DNA from: Streptomyces venezuelae
GTDB lineage: Bacteria; Actinomycetota; Actinomycetes; Streptomycetales; Streptomycetaceae
Direction of reading: 5' to 3'
Assembly: GCF_008642375.1 (NCBI RefSeq)
Contig: NZ_CP029194.1
Coordinates: forward strand, 7,496,501-7,560,500
DNA length: 64,000 bases
Below the pieces are notes generated by a model, which did no database searches, was not told the origin of the DNA, and saw only the letters and a list, made by a program, of their open reading frames with translations. Shown piece by piece: positions 1 through 7,632 of this stretch. Every line of letters starts with the position of its first letter. Position 1 is the first letter of the stretch. The translations under genes were made by a program, and so were the position numbers.

Positions 1-616
1 GCGAGCCCGAACCCTCCGGTACGGCCCCGAGCAGGGGCGCGCCCGCCGACTGCGGCAGGTCCGCCAGGTTGCAGCGGGCCGCCAGGTCCGGCGCGGCCGG
101 CCAGCTGCCGACCACGACGCCGAGCTGCTCGATGCCGCGGGCCGCCAGTGCCTCTGCCGTCAGGGCCGTCGAGTTGAGCGTCCCGAGACCGGCAGGCACC
201 ACGCACAGGACGGGGGCGCCCACCAGCGCCGCCGCGTCGGCGAGCGTGCCGCCCTCCTCGTCGAAGCGGACGAGCAGCCCGCCCGCCCCCTCCACGAGCA
301 CCAGATCGTGCGAGGCGGCCAGCGCGGAAGCCGCCTCGGCCACCTGCCGGGGCCCGACCGGGGCGAGTCCGGCCCGCTTCGCGGCCGTGCCCGGAGCCAG
401 CGGCTCCGGGAAGCGCCCCAGCTCGACCGAGGCCGCGGCGCCGGACAGCCGGACGACCTCGTCCGCGTCGCCCGTCTCGTCCGGCCCGACCCCGGTCTGC
501 GCCGGCTTCAGGACCGCGACCGACCGGCCGGCGGCCGTGGCCAGGGCGGCCACCGCCGCGGTCACGACCGTCTTGCCGATCTCCGTCCCCGTACCGGAGA
601 CCACGACGATTCCCAC
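1..616 (-). CDS. bioD: Dethiobiotin synthetase, C-terminus cut off by window edge
   Basis: ATP-dependent dethiobiotin synthetase, the penultimate step of biotin synthesis (closes the ureido ring of 7,8-diaminopelargonate with CO2). About 205 residues are visible. The P-loop GTGTEIGKT sits at residues 8-16 and a VEGAGGLL segment typical of BioD follows mid-protein. I chose the GTG at 614-616, preceded by an AAGGAC ribosome-binding site. The frame is open to base 1, so the last part of the protein is missing. It lies 27 bp downstream of bioA on the same strand, the last gene of a bioB-bioA-bioD run. Confidence 0.93.
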   Translation of the reverse strand, partial: MGIVVVSGTGTEIGKTVVTAAVAALATAAGRSVAVLKPAQTGVGPDETGDADEVVRLSGAAASVELGRFPEPLAPGTAAKRAGLAPVGPRQVAEAASALAASHDLVLVEGAGGLLVRFDEEGGTLADAAALVGAPVLCVVPAGLGTLNSTALTAEALAARGIEQLGVVVGSWPAAPDLAARCNLADLPQSAGAPLLGAVPEGSGS

Positions 617-643
617 CGCTGTCCTTGTCCTTCCGTCCGTCGT

Positions 644-1924
644 TCAGCCCGCCGCGGCGGCCGCGTGGACCCCCGCGCAGATCCGGGCCAGGTCCTCGTC
701 ACCGGTCACGTACGGGGGCATCGTGTAGATCAGGTCCCGGAACGGGCGCAGCCACACGCCGGCCCCGACCGCCGCCCGCGTGGCCGCCGCCATGTCGACG
801 GCGTGGTCGAGCTGGACGACCCCGATCGCGCCGCACACGCGTACGTCCTTCACGCCCTGGAGGGCGGCGACCGGAGCGAGTCCGTCGCGCAGCCCCGCCT
901 CGATGCGCTTGACGTCCACGGCCCAGTCCCGCGAGAGGAGCAGGTCGATCGAGGCGAGGGCCACCGCCGAGGCCAGCGGGTTCCCCATGAAGGTCGGCCC
1001 GTGGGCCAGGACCGGGACCTCGCCCCGGGAGATCCCGTCGGCGACCCGGCTCGTGCAGAGCGTCGCCGCCATCGACAGGTAGCCGCCGGTCAGCGCCTTG
1101 CCCACGCACATCACATCGGGGGAGACACCCGCCTGGTCCGCGGCGAAGAGCGTGCCCGTGCGGCCGAAGCCGGTCGCGATCTCGTCGAAGACGAGCAGGA
1201 CGTCGTGCGCGTCGCAGGCCTCGCGCAGCACCTTCAGATACGCCGGGTCGTGGAAGCGCATCCCGCCCGCGCCCTGCACGACCGGCTCCACGATCACCGC
1301 GGCCAGCTCGTCCGCGTGCCGCGCGATCTCGGTCCGCAGCAGTTCCGCGTACGACTCCTCGTACGCGACCGGAGGGGCGTCCACGAACACCTGTTGCTGG
1401 AGCACCCCCGACCACAGCTCGTGCATCCCGCCCTGGGGGTCGCACACCGACATCGGCTGCCAGGTGTCCCCGTGGTACCCGCCGCGCCAGGTGAGCAGCC
1501 GCTGCTTGCCGGGCCGGCCGACCGAGCGCCAGTGCTGGAGGCACATCTTGACCGCGACCTCGACGGCGACCGAACCCGAGTCGCTGAGGAAGACGTGGCG
1601 CAGCGGCTCGGGGGTGATCTCGACGAGGCGCGCGGCGAGGCGTACGGCCGGCTCGTGGGTGAGCCCGCCGAACATGACGTGGCTCATCCGGTCGAGCTGG
1701 CCGCGCACCGCCTCGTTGAGCACGGGGTGGTTGTAGCCGTGGATCGCCGACCACCACGAGGACATGCCGTCGATCAACTCGTCCCGGCCCTCGGCGGGTT
1801 CGGCGAGCCGGAGCCGCACCCCGGACGCGGACGCGACGACCAGCGGGTCCGTACGGCCCGGCATGGGGCCGTACGGATGCCAGACGTGCGCCCGGTCCAG
1901 GGCGAGGAGTTCGTCGTTACGCAT
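644..1924 (-). CDS. bioA: Adenosylmethionine-8-amino-7-oxononanoate aminotransferase
   Basis: PLP-dependent class III aminotransferase of 426 residues that converts KAPA to 7,8-diaminopelargonate, using S-adenosylmethionine as amino donor in the known family. Visible family marks are HVWHPYGPM at 13-21, SSWW at 55-58, GGYHGDTW at 148-155, FDEIATGFGRTG at 246-257 and the PLP lysine in VGKALTGG (Lys276). The start is the ATG at 1922-1924; longer open frames to the right run into bioB. It overlaps the end of bioB by 8 bp, so the two are probably translationally coupled. Confidence 0.96.
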   Translation of the reverse strand: MRNDELLALDRAHVWHPYGPMPGRTDPLVVASASGVRLRLAEPAEGRDELIDGMSSWWSAIHGYNHPVLNEAVRGQLDRMSHVMFGGLTHEPAVRLAARLVEITPEPLRHVFLSDSGSVAVEVAVKMCLQHWRSVGRPGKQRLLTWRGGYHGDTWQPMSVCDPQGGMHELWSGVLQQQVFVDAPPVAYEESYAELLRTEIARHADELAAVIVEPVVQGAGGMRFHDPAYLKVLREACDAHDVLLVFDEIATGFGRTGTLFAADQAGVSPDVMCVGKALTGGYLSMAATLCTSRVADGISRGEVPVLAHGPTFMGNPLASAVALASIDLLLSRDWAVDVKRIEAGLRDGLAPVAALQGVKDVRVCGAIGVVQLDHAVDMAAATRAAVGAGVWLRPFRDLIYTMPPYVTGDEDLARICAGVHAAAAAG

Positions 1925-3209
1925 TCGGCGCCAGGTCCGTGCCGGCGCCCCGGCGGCGGACCGCCACCAGGTCGGTCCGCGCGGTGTTCGCCGCGGGGAC
2001 CGCCTCGGGCGCCGCAGCCGCCTCGGCCGCCAAGGGCTCGGCCGCGGGTGCGGCGTGGCCCCCGCAGGGACCGCAGCCGCCGCCCGCGTGCGAACCGCAG
2101 CCGGCGCCCTCGGACGGGGCCTGCGAGCCGCAGCCCGCGCCCTCCGCCGAGCCGTGCGAACCGCAGCCGCCGGCCGCGGCGGCACCCGCCGCCGCGAGCG
2201 CGTCCGCCCGGTGCGCGGGCAGCGTCGTCGTGCCCGCGCCCTCCACCTCGAAGCCCGCGTCCGCGATCATGTCGAGGTCGGCCTGGCCGGCCTGGCCCTC
2301 GCTCGTCAGGTAGTCGCCGAGGAAGATCGAGTTCGCGATGTTCAGCGCCAGCGGCTGCATCGAGCGCAGGTGCACCTCACGGCCACCCGCGATCCGCACC
2401 TCGACGTCGGGGCAGACGAACCGCACCATCGCGAGGATCCGCAGGCAGCGCTGCGGGGTCAGGTTCCACTCCTTGGCGAGCGGCGTGCCCTCGAAGGGGA
2501 TGAGGAAGTTGACCGGCACCGAGTCCGAGTCGAGCTCGCGCAGCGCGTACACGACGTCGACGAGGTCCTCGTCGGTCTCGCCCATGCCCGCGATCAGACC
2601 GGAGCAGGCCGACAGACCGGCGGCGTGCGCCTTCTGCACGGTGTCCACCCGGTCCGCGTACGTGTGGGTCTTGGTGATCCCCTCGTACGTCGCCTCGGAG
2701 GTGTTCAGGTTGTGGTTGTACGCGTCGGCGCCGGCGTCCCGCAGCCGCTCCGCCTGGCCGTCCGAGAGGAGACCGAGACAGGCGCACACCTCGATGCCCT
2801 CGTTCTGCTCCTTGATCGCCTCGATGGTCTTGCCGACCCGCTCGACGTCGCGGTCCGTCGGACCGCGCCCGCTCGCGACCAGGCAGACCCGCTTGGCCCC
2901 GCCCGCGACACCCGCGGCGGCGGCCTGGGACGCCTCGTCCGGCTTCAGCCACGTGTACTTGAGGATCTCGGCCTTGGAGCCGAGCCGCTGCGAACAGTAC
3001 GAGCAGTCCTCGGGGCACAGCCCCGACTTCAGGTTGACCAGGTAGTTCAGCTTCACGCGCCGCCCGAACCACTGACGGCGCACCTTCCCGGCAGCCGCCA
3101 CCACATCGAGCAGCTCGTCGTCGGAGGTCGCCAGTACGGCGAGCGCTTCTTCACGGGTCGGCAGCTCGCGCCGCAGCCCCTTCTCCACCAGCGTGTTCAG
3201 CAGGTCCAT
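1917..3209 (-). CDS. bioB: Biotin synthase (radical SAM) with Cys/His-rich C-terminal tail
   Basis: Radical SAM enzyme that inserts sulfur into dethiobiotin. The SAM cluster motif CPEDCSYC gives Cys65, Cys69 and Cys72, and the barrel core follows to about residue 335. At 430 residues it is roughly 85-100 longer than the E. coli enzyme. The excess is a low-complexity tail with repeated GCGS/GCGP units holding five Cys and three His within about 40 residues, then an Ala/Pro-rich end. The start is the ATG at 3207-3209 with an AAGGAT ribosome-binding site. First gene of bioB-bioA-bioD, divergent from bioF. The function of the tail is unknown; metal or cluster binding is only a guess. Confidence 0.95.
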   Translation of the reverse strand: MDLLNTLVEKGLRRELPTREEALAVLATSDDELLDVVAAAGKVRRQWFGRRVKLNYLVNLKSGLCPEDCSYCSQRLGSKAEILKYTWLKPDEASQAAAAGVAGGAKRVCLVASGRGPTDRDVERVGKTIEAIKEQNEGIEVCACLGLLSDGQAERLRDAGADAYNHNLNTSEATYEGITKTHTYADRVDTVQKAHAAGLSACSGLIAGMGETDEDLVDVVYALRELDSDSVPVNFLIPFEGTPLAKEWNLTPQRCLRILAMVRFVCPDVEVRIAGGREVHLRSMQPLALNIANSIFLGDYLTSEGQAGQADLDMIADAGFEVEGAGTTTLPAHRADALAAAGAAAAGGCGSHGSAEGAGCGSQAPSEGAGCGSHAGGGCGPCGGHAAPAAEPLAAEAAAAPEAVPAANTARTDLVAVRRRGAGTDLAPNA

Positions 3210-3352
3210 AAACGCTGATCCTTGCCTACCGCCCGCCCTCGGGCCAAGGAGGATCCGAACAAACGCCCCCGAACGAGGTGTGTGGATGACCACATCCCGA
3301 CCTCGACGGACTCCGGTTAGGGTCTGTGGGCTGCCTACAAAAGGATCGCCGC
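3210..3352. promoter_or_regulatory. Divergent bioB/bioF control region
   Basis: A 143-bp region that must hold promoters for both biotin units. The clearest symmetry is an inverted repeat TGTGG-atga-CCACA at 3281-3294. Each gene has its own ribosome-binding site (AAGGAT before bioB, AAAGGA before bioF). I could not find a convincing BirA-type operator or a palindrome like the BioQ sites of Corynebacterium, so the regulator remains open. Confidence 0.45.
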
Positions 3353-4534
3353 ATGCCACTGGCCGACGACGCCCGGGCCGAGGGCCCGCGCCGGACCGCG
3401 TTCGACTGGACCGACGCCGAGGCGCGCCGCAGGGCGGAAGCCGGTCTCGTCCGTACGCTGCGGCCCCGGGCCGCCGAGTCGGAGCTCCTCGACCTGGCGA
3501 GCAACGACTACCTCGGCCTCACCCGCCGTACGGAGGTCACCGAGGCGGCGGCCGAGGCGGCGAGGCGCTGGGGCGCGGGCGCCACCGGCTCCCGGCTCGT
3601 CACCGGAACGACCCGGCTGCACACCCGCCTGGAGCGCGAACTCGCCGACTTCTGCGGCTTCGAGGCGGCCCTCGTCTTCTCCTCCGGCTACGCCGCCAAC
3701 CTGGCCGCGCTCACCGCACTCGGCGGCCGGGACTCGCTGATCGTCTCGGACGCCTCCAACCACGCCTCCATCGTGGACGGCTGCCGGCTCGCGCGCGCCG
3801 AGACGGCCGTCGTGCCGCACGCCGATCCCGAGGCCGTCGCCAAGACCCTGGAGGCGTGGCCGGCGCACCGGGCGCTCGTGGTCAGCGACTCCGTCTTCTC
3901 CGTCGACGGCGACAAGGCGCCCCTGCCGGAGCTCGCCGAGGCCTGCCGCGCCCACGGCGCGGGGTTCGTCGTCGACGACGCCCATGGCTTCGGCGTCCTC
4001 GGCGAGGGCGGCCGGGGAGCCCTGCACGAGGCCGGCCTCGCGGGCGACGAGGACGTCGTCGCCACGCTCACCCTCTCCAAGTCCCTGGGCAGCCAGGGCG
4101 GCGCGGTCCTCGGCCCGGCCCGTGTCATCGAGCACCTGGTGAACGCGGCGCGCACCTTCATCTTCGACACCGGGCTCGCCCCGGCGGCCGCGGGCGGCGC
4201 GCTCGCGAGCCTGCGTCTGATCGCGGCCGAACCGGCGCTGGCCGGGCGGGCGCGGACCGTCGCCACCACCCTGTACGAGCTCCTCACGGCGGCCGGACTG
4301 ACCGCGGCGCGGCCGGACGCGGCCGTCGTCTCGGTGCGCGCCCCCTCACCCGAGGCGGCGCTGCGCTGGGCCGCGGACTGCCGCGAACAGGGCCTGGCGG
4401 TCGGGTGCTTCCGGCCCCCGTCCGTCCCGGACGGCATCTCGCGGCTGCGGCTCACGGCCCGTGCCGACCTGACGGACTCCGAAATCGAGCGGGCGGTGCG
4501 GACGATCCTGCGCACCGCGCCCGCCGCCGTCTGA
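3353..4534 (+). CDS. bioF: 8-amino-7-oxononanoate synthase
   Basis: PLP-dependent alpha-oxoamine synthase of 393 residues that condenses a pimeloyl thioester with alanine, the first dedicated step of the biotin ring pathway. Family marks are LASNDYLGL (48-56), GATGSRLVTG (76-85), DDAHGFGVLG (208-217) and the PLP lysine in LSKSLGSQGG (Lys243). The ATG at 3353 follows AAAAGGA. It is transcribed away from bioB-bioA-bioD; together the four genes give the complete late biotin pathway. Confidence 0.95.
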   Translation: MPLADDARAEGPRRTAFDWTDAEARRRAEAGLVRTLRPRAAESELLDLASNDYLGLTRRTEVTEAAAEAARRWGAGATGSRLVTGTTRLHTRLERELADFCGFEAALVFSSGYAANLAALTALGGRDSLIVSDASNHASIVDGCRLARAETAVVPHADPEAVAKTLEAWPAHRALVVSDSVFSVDGDKAPLPELAEACRAHGAGFVVDDAHGFGVLGEGGRGALHEAGLAGDEDVVATLTLSKSLGSQGGAVLGPARVIEHLVNAARTFIFDTGLAPAAAGGALASLRLIAAEPALAGRARTVATTLYELLTAAGLTAARPDAAVVSVRAPSPEAALRWAADCREQGLAVGCFRPPSVPDGISRLRLTARADLTDSEIERAVRTILRTAPAAV

Positions 4535-4706
4535 CCGTGTCGACTCCGCTGCCCAAGAGAGTTTCCGGGCAGCAGAGTTCACCGCTTCGGGCGATAGATG
4601 CGCACATATCGTGGTGGAACCCCGTACGGGGCGGCACGATCGGTGGCACTCTGACGCGAAGCGCAATCCGGGGTGGTGTCCCCGGCGGGAAAGGGACAGC
4701 GCCGCC

Positions 4707-5150
4707 ATGGCAGACCATCAGGAAGTATCCGTCACTCTGCCGAGCGATCCCGCCTCGGTCCGCACGGCCCGCAGATACGTCGCGGACGTCCTGGGGGACT
4801 GGGGGCTCGACGGTGACGCGGAGATCGCGGACTCGATCCGGCTCATCATCTCGGAGCTGGCCACCAACGCCGTCCAGCACACCTTCGGTCAGTCGCCCAC
4901 CTTTACGGTCGACCTCCGCCTGGAGCGGGAGGAGCGGCTGCACATCGGTGTGACCGACAGCCATCCCCGCTGGCCCCGCCGCCTCCCGGCGGCGGTCCAG
5001 CAGGACAACGGGCGGGGCATGGTCATCATCCGGGTCCTGGCGGCGGAGGCCGGTGGCCGCCTCTCGGTCACTCCGACCGAGGAGGGCGGCAAGACGGTCT
5101 GGATCACATTGCCGTGGGCGATGGCCCCGGTGTCGGGCTCGTACCACTGA
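4707..5150 (+). CDS. RsbW-like ATP-binding protein (HATPase_c_2)
   Basis: A 147-residue stand-alone GHKL ATPase domain of the kind abundant in Streptomyces, related to anti-sigma kinases such as RsbW and SpoIIAB. The N box ELATNAVQH (50-58) and the glycine box NGRGMVIIR (101-109) are present, so nucleotide binding is plausible. The usual G1 aspartate region reads DSHPRWP (84-90), a common variation in this group. The ATG at 4707 lies behind AAAGGGA. No sigma factor or antagonist gene is adjacent, so its partner cannot be named. A 12-bp CCCCGTACGGGG palindrome lies about 75 bp upstream. Confidence 0.85.
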   Translation: MADHQEVSVTLPSDPASVRTARRYVADVLGDWGLDGDAEIADSIRLIISELATNAVQHTFGQSPTFTVDLRLEREERLHIGVTDSHPRWPRRLPAAVQQDNGRGMVIIRVLAAEAGGRLSVTPTEEGGKTVWITLPWAMAPVSGSYH

Positions 5151-5208
5151 GGCGAGGGGTGCGGCGGCGCCACCACACCCCTCGTCCGAGGTCAGCGCCC
5201 GGGGGCCG

Positions 5209-5685
5209 TCACCGGACGCGGCCGTAGTAGACCTTCGACGACCAGATCCTGTCGAGCTTCACCCAGGAACCCGTCTTGGGCGAGTGCCAGATCTTGCCGC
5301 TGCCGGCGTAGATGCCGACGTGGTACACCTTCCCGCCCGAGTGGAAGAAGACCAGGTCCCCCTTCTGTCTGCTGGACTTGGAGATGTGCCGGGTCTTGTT
5401 GTACTGCTGCTGCGCGGTGCGTGGCAGCGACTTGCCCGCCTTCTTGTACGCGTAGAGCGTCAGCCCGGAGCAGTCGAACCGCGTGGGTCCGGCGGATCCG
5501 TACCGGTACGGCGATCCCTTCTTGGACACGGCGACGCTCAGTGCCTTGTTCGCGTGTGTCGTCGCTGCCTGGGCCTCCGGTGCCGCACCTGGTGCGAACA
5601 GCGTGCCGCCGACGGCGGCGAGGGTGAGAGCCGAGACGGCTCCGGCCCGGGACAGCAGGGACGGGACATGCATCTGCGCGGTCAT
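5209..5685 (-). CDS. Secreted NlpC/P60 peptidoglycan hydrolase
   Basis: A small secreted cell-wall endopeptidase of 158 residues. A signal peptide spans about residues 1-40 (hydrophobic core, Ala-rich end with APEAQA). The NlpC/P60 domain fills the rest, with the nucleophile in FDCSGLT (Cys72), the histidine in YHVGIY (His122) and a third polar residue probably His134 in WHSPKTG. It should cleave peptide cross-links or stems in peptidoglycan outside the cell. The ATG at 5683-5685 has a GAAGGG ribosome-binding site just after a c-di-AMP riboswitch, so expression is expected to respond to c-di-AMP. Confidence 0.93.
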   Translation of the reverse strand: MTAQMHVPSLLSRAGAVSALTLAAVGGTLFAPGAAPEAQAATTHANKALSVAVSKKGSPYRYGSAGPTRFDCSGLTLYAYKKAGKSLPRTAQQQYNKTRHISKSSRQKGDLVFFHSGGKVYHVGIYAGSGKIWHSPKTGSWVKLDRIWSSKVYYGRVR

Positions 5686-5697
5686 GCGCAACCCTTC

Positions 5698-5880
5698 GTC
5701 AGCCGCCTGAGAAGGATGACCTGTCGGGTTCGGGCAGGCGAAGATGCCCGGCCGCGGCTGCGGCTTCACCCCAAGGAACGGTCCTCGCTGTCGTGACAGC
5801 TCGAACGTCCCGTACTGATTGGGTCCTCCACTCCTGCCGATCCACTCCTGTCGACCAGACGTCCGGGACAGCGGCAGGAC
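5698..5880 (-). promoter_or_regulatory. c-di-AMP riboswitch (ydaO-yuaA type)
   Basis: On the minus strand the leader of the NlpC/P60 gene carries the conserved blocks of the ydaO aptamer in order: GGAGGACCCAA (about 5819-5829), TTGGGGTGAAGCC (about 5767-5779), and the 3' block GCCCGAACCCGACAG (about 5725-5739) ending in CAGGCGGCTG. The outer P1 stem is plausibly GCCGC near 5871-5877 with GCGGC near 5702-5707. The aptamer ends a few bases before the ribosome-binding site. Placement upstream of a cell-wall hydrolase matches known Streptomyces cases. The exact 5' end is approximate. Confidence 0.87.
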
Positions 5881-6210
5881 TCGGCGTCCGCCCGGACCGC
5901 CCCGCCGCGGTGGCGGGGGCTTGTCGTCGACAGGGATCTTGACCCATGACATGGGCGAAAACCGAGCTGAAACGTCGATATGTGAGGCTCCTCACGACTG
6001 ATCCGTTCGGGTGGACAGAGAGCCTTTGTGATCTTCGGAGGTTTGGCCGACGAGCCGCGTACCAGCGATGGAACGTTCGATTCCGCCAAATGCGTACACC
6101 TGTTGCGCAACTTCCCCGCTTCATATGTCGACTCGTCGACTACGCCGAACGAGCGAGGGATTCTGCGGTGCCTGTCGGCCGACCGGACCTCGACACGACA
6201 CGCGAATATG
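5881..6210. other. Gene-free, AT-richer intergenic stretch with small palindromes
   Basis: No open frame here has a convincing start or codon bias. Composition is visibly richer in A/T than the flanking genes. It should contain the promoter for the riboswitch-controlled hydrolase gene. Palindromes seen: CCCATG-A-CATGGG (5943-5955) and GTGAGG-CT-CCTCAC (5982-5995). I see no complete RNA gene. Confidence 0.5.
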
Positions 6211-6516
6211 TCAACTCGCCCGGGTCCGGGGGACGGTGACGCGGCCGGTCCGGCGCTCCCCGTCCAACACCCTTAGGGCGCGCGCCAATGTGTCCGCGTG
6301 GACCTCGGCCTCGCCCCGTATATGCATGAGCGTCAGGGCCTCGCGCAGCGCCTCCGCGCGTCCCACCAGGGCCTGGGCCGCGCGCAACGCCCCATAAGTA
6401 TGCGTGCTCCTGGATGGATTGATCTTCCCCAGGAGGTCGACGACTTCGAGGTACGCGTCGACGAGTTCGCCCTCGGCCCGCGTCAGGGCCGGCAGCGGCG
6501 GCAGTTCGGGGACCAC
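6211..6516 (-). CDS. Hypothetical protein downstream of the ClpP-like gene
   Basis: A 101-residue open frame with Streptomyces-like codon use, starting at the GTG at 6514-6516, 7 bp after the ClpP-like gene ends. The product is mostly predicted helix (ELVDAYLEVVDLLGKI, ALRAAQALVGRAEALREAL) with no signal peptide or membrane segment, and I recognise no domain. The spacing suggests co-transcription with the ClpP-like gene. There is no strong ribosome-binding site, which lowers certainty. Confidence 0.6.
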   Translation of the reverse strand: MVPELPPLPALTRAEGELVDAYLEVVDLLGKINPSRSTHTYGALRAAQALVGRAEALREALTLMHIRGEAEVHADTLARALRVLDGERRTGRVTVPRTRAS

Positions 6517-6523
6517 GGCCGGC

Positions 6524-7147
6524 TCACCGGCCCGTACCGCCGGCGGCGGTGCGCCGGTTCGCGACCACGTGGTCCGCCAGGCCGTACGCGACGGCCGCCG
6601 GTGCGTCCAGGACGGTCAGCCGGTCGGTGTCGGCGTCGATCCGCTCCCGGTCCTGCCCGGTGTGCTCGGCAAGCATCCCGGCGACCAGCGCGCGCATGCG
6701 CAGCAGTTCGGCGGTCTGGAGGTCGAGGTCGCTGAGCTGTCCCTGGAGGGGTTCGTCCAGGGTCGGCTGACGGAGCGTGACCCGGGCGCCGGGCAGGATC
6801 AGGCGCTTGCCCGGGGTGCCGGCCGCGAGCAGGACGGCCGCGGTGGAGACGGCCTGGCCCAGACAGGTGGTCTCCACGTCGCAGGAGAGCGTCCGCATCG
6901 TGTCGTAGATCGAGGTCATGGCGCTGATGGAGCCGCCGGGGGAGTTGATGTAGAGGGAGATGTCCTGGCCCGGCGCCGCGTGGTCGAGGTGGAGGAACTG
7001 GGCGATGGCGTCGTTGGCCGAGGTCTCGTCGACCGGCGTGCCGAGGAAGACGATCCGGGACTCCAGGAGCTTCGAGTAGGGGTCGAGGGTCCGGGTTCCG
7101 AAGCTGGTCCGCTCCGTGAACTCGGGCAGAACGTAGCGCGCGTCCAT
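6524..7147 (-). CDS. ClpP-family protein with degenerate catalytic triad
   Basis: A 207-residue ClpP/crotonase-fold protein aligning along its length with Clp protease subunits: YINSPGGS (67-73), CLGQAVSTAA (95-104) with the nucleophile Ser101 kept, and a C-terminal DAPAAVAYGLADHV. The catalytic His motif (usually xxIHQP) reads TLRQP, with Arg126 in the His position, and the catalytic Asp (usually DTxRD) is Leu177 in DTDRLTV. It should therefore be a weak or inactive subunit, as in ClpR-type paralogues that join mixed rings; that is inference. The start is the ATG at 7145-7147. Divergent from an antitoxin gene, with 67 bp between them. Confidence 0.88.
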   Translation of the reverse strand: MDARYVLPEFTERTSFGTRTLDPYSKLLESRIVFLGTPVDETSANDAIAQFLHLDHAAPGQDISLYINSPGGSISAMTSIYDTMRTLSCDVETTCLGQAVSTAAVLLAAGTPGKRLILPGARVTLRQPTLDEPLQGQLSDLDLQTAELLRMRALVAGMLAEHTGQDRERIDADTDRLTVLDAPAAVAYGLADHVVANRRTAAGGTGR

Positions 7148-7181
7148 GGCTGAGCACCTCCATCGAACTGTCTGTGAAAAA

Positions 7182-7196
7182 TGTACAGGACGTACA
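7182..7196. promoter_or_regulatory. Candidate YefM/Phd operator
   Basis: Perfect inverted repeat TGTAC-AGGAC-GTACA in the 67-bp gap between the divergent ClpP-like and antitoxin genes. It contains TGTACA, the core reported for the E. coli YefM operator, and a second copy CGTACA. A TAAGAT -10-like hexamer at 7202-7207 follows. Position and sequence fit autorepression by the antitoxin, which would also affect the clpP-like promoter. Confidence 0.6.
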
Positions 7197-7214
7197 GACC
7201 GTAAGATGGGGAGC

Positions 7215-7493
7215 ATGACCTACGAGATCCCGGTGACGCAAGCGCGGGCTGAGCTCGCCGACCTCATCAACCGCGTCGTGTACGGCGGTGAGCGCGTGGT
7301 CGTCACCCGCCACGGGAAGCCCCTGGTCGCCCTGGTCTCGGCCGCTGACCTGGAGGCTTTGGAAGCGGCGGGCGAGCCGGCGCCGGAGCGGGTGGTCGGT
7401 TCGGTCTCCGCGCTGCGTCCGGTCGACTCCGCCACGGGCGAACAGCGCCGCTTCGGCATCGCCGCCCACCACCGCGAACCGGGCGTCTCCTAG
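7215..7493 (+). CDS. Type II antitoxin, Phd/YefM family, without adjacent toxin
   Basis: A 92-residue protein. Its N-terminal half is a clear Phd/YefM fold (YEIPVTQARAELADLINRV then ERVVVTRHGKPLVALVSAADL), the DNA-binding part of these antitoxins. The C-terminal half, which normally wraps a RelE/YoeB-type toxin, is present (about residues 57-92). No toxin frame follows: the next gene is on the other strand beyond a terminator. I chose the ATG at 7215 (GGGGAG just upstream); an ATG at 7206 is possible. Confidence 0.85.
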   Translation: MTYEIPVTQARAELADLINRVVYGGERVVVTRHGKPLVALVSAADLEALEAAGEPAPERVVGSVSALRPVDSATGEQRRFGIAAHHREPGVS

Positions 7494-7566
7494 ACCTCCG
7501 CCGCCGACCTCCGCCGCTGCTCCGGTCCGCTCGACGCGGGCCGTGCGCACGTCGCGGCCGCGCGCA

Positions 7567-7620
7567 CGAAAGAGCCGCGTACCCCCGTCCGCTGCAGCGG
7601 GGGTACGCGGCCGTCTTTCG
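7567..7620. terminator. Bidirectional terminator
   Basis: Long inverted repeat: CGAAAGA at 7567-7573 pairs with TCTTTCG at 7614-7620, enclosing a perfect CCGCGTACCCCCG/CGGGGGTACGCGG stem. It lies between the convergent antitoxin and membrane-protein genes and serves both. Confidence 0.88.
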
Positions 7621-7632
7621 TCGCCCGCGGGC

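Noticed and set aside
3310..3340. BirA operator before bioF
   Set aside because: GCCTACAA resembles one half-site, but no matching half is found at the expected spacing.
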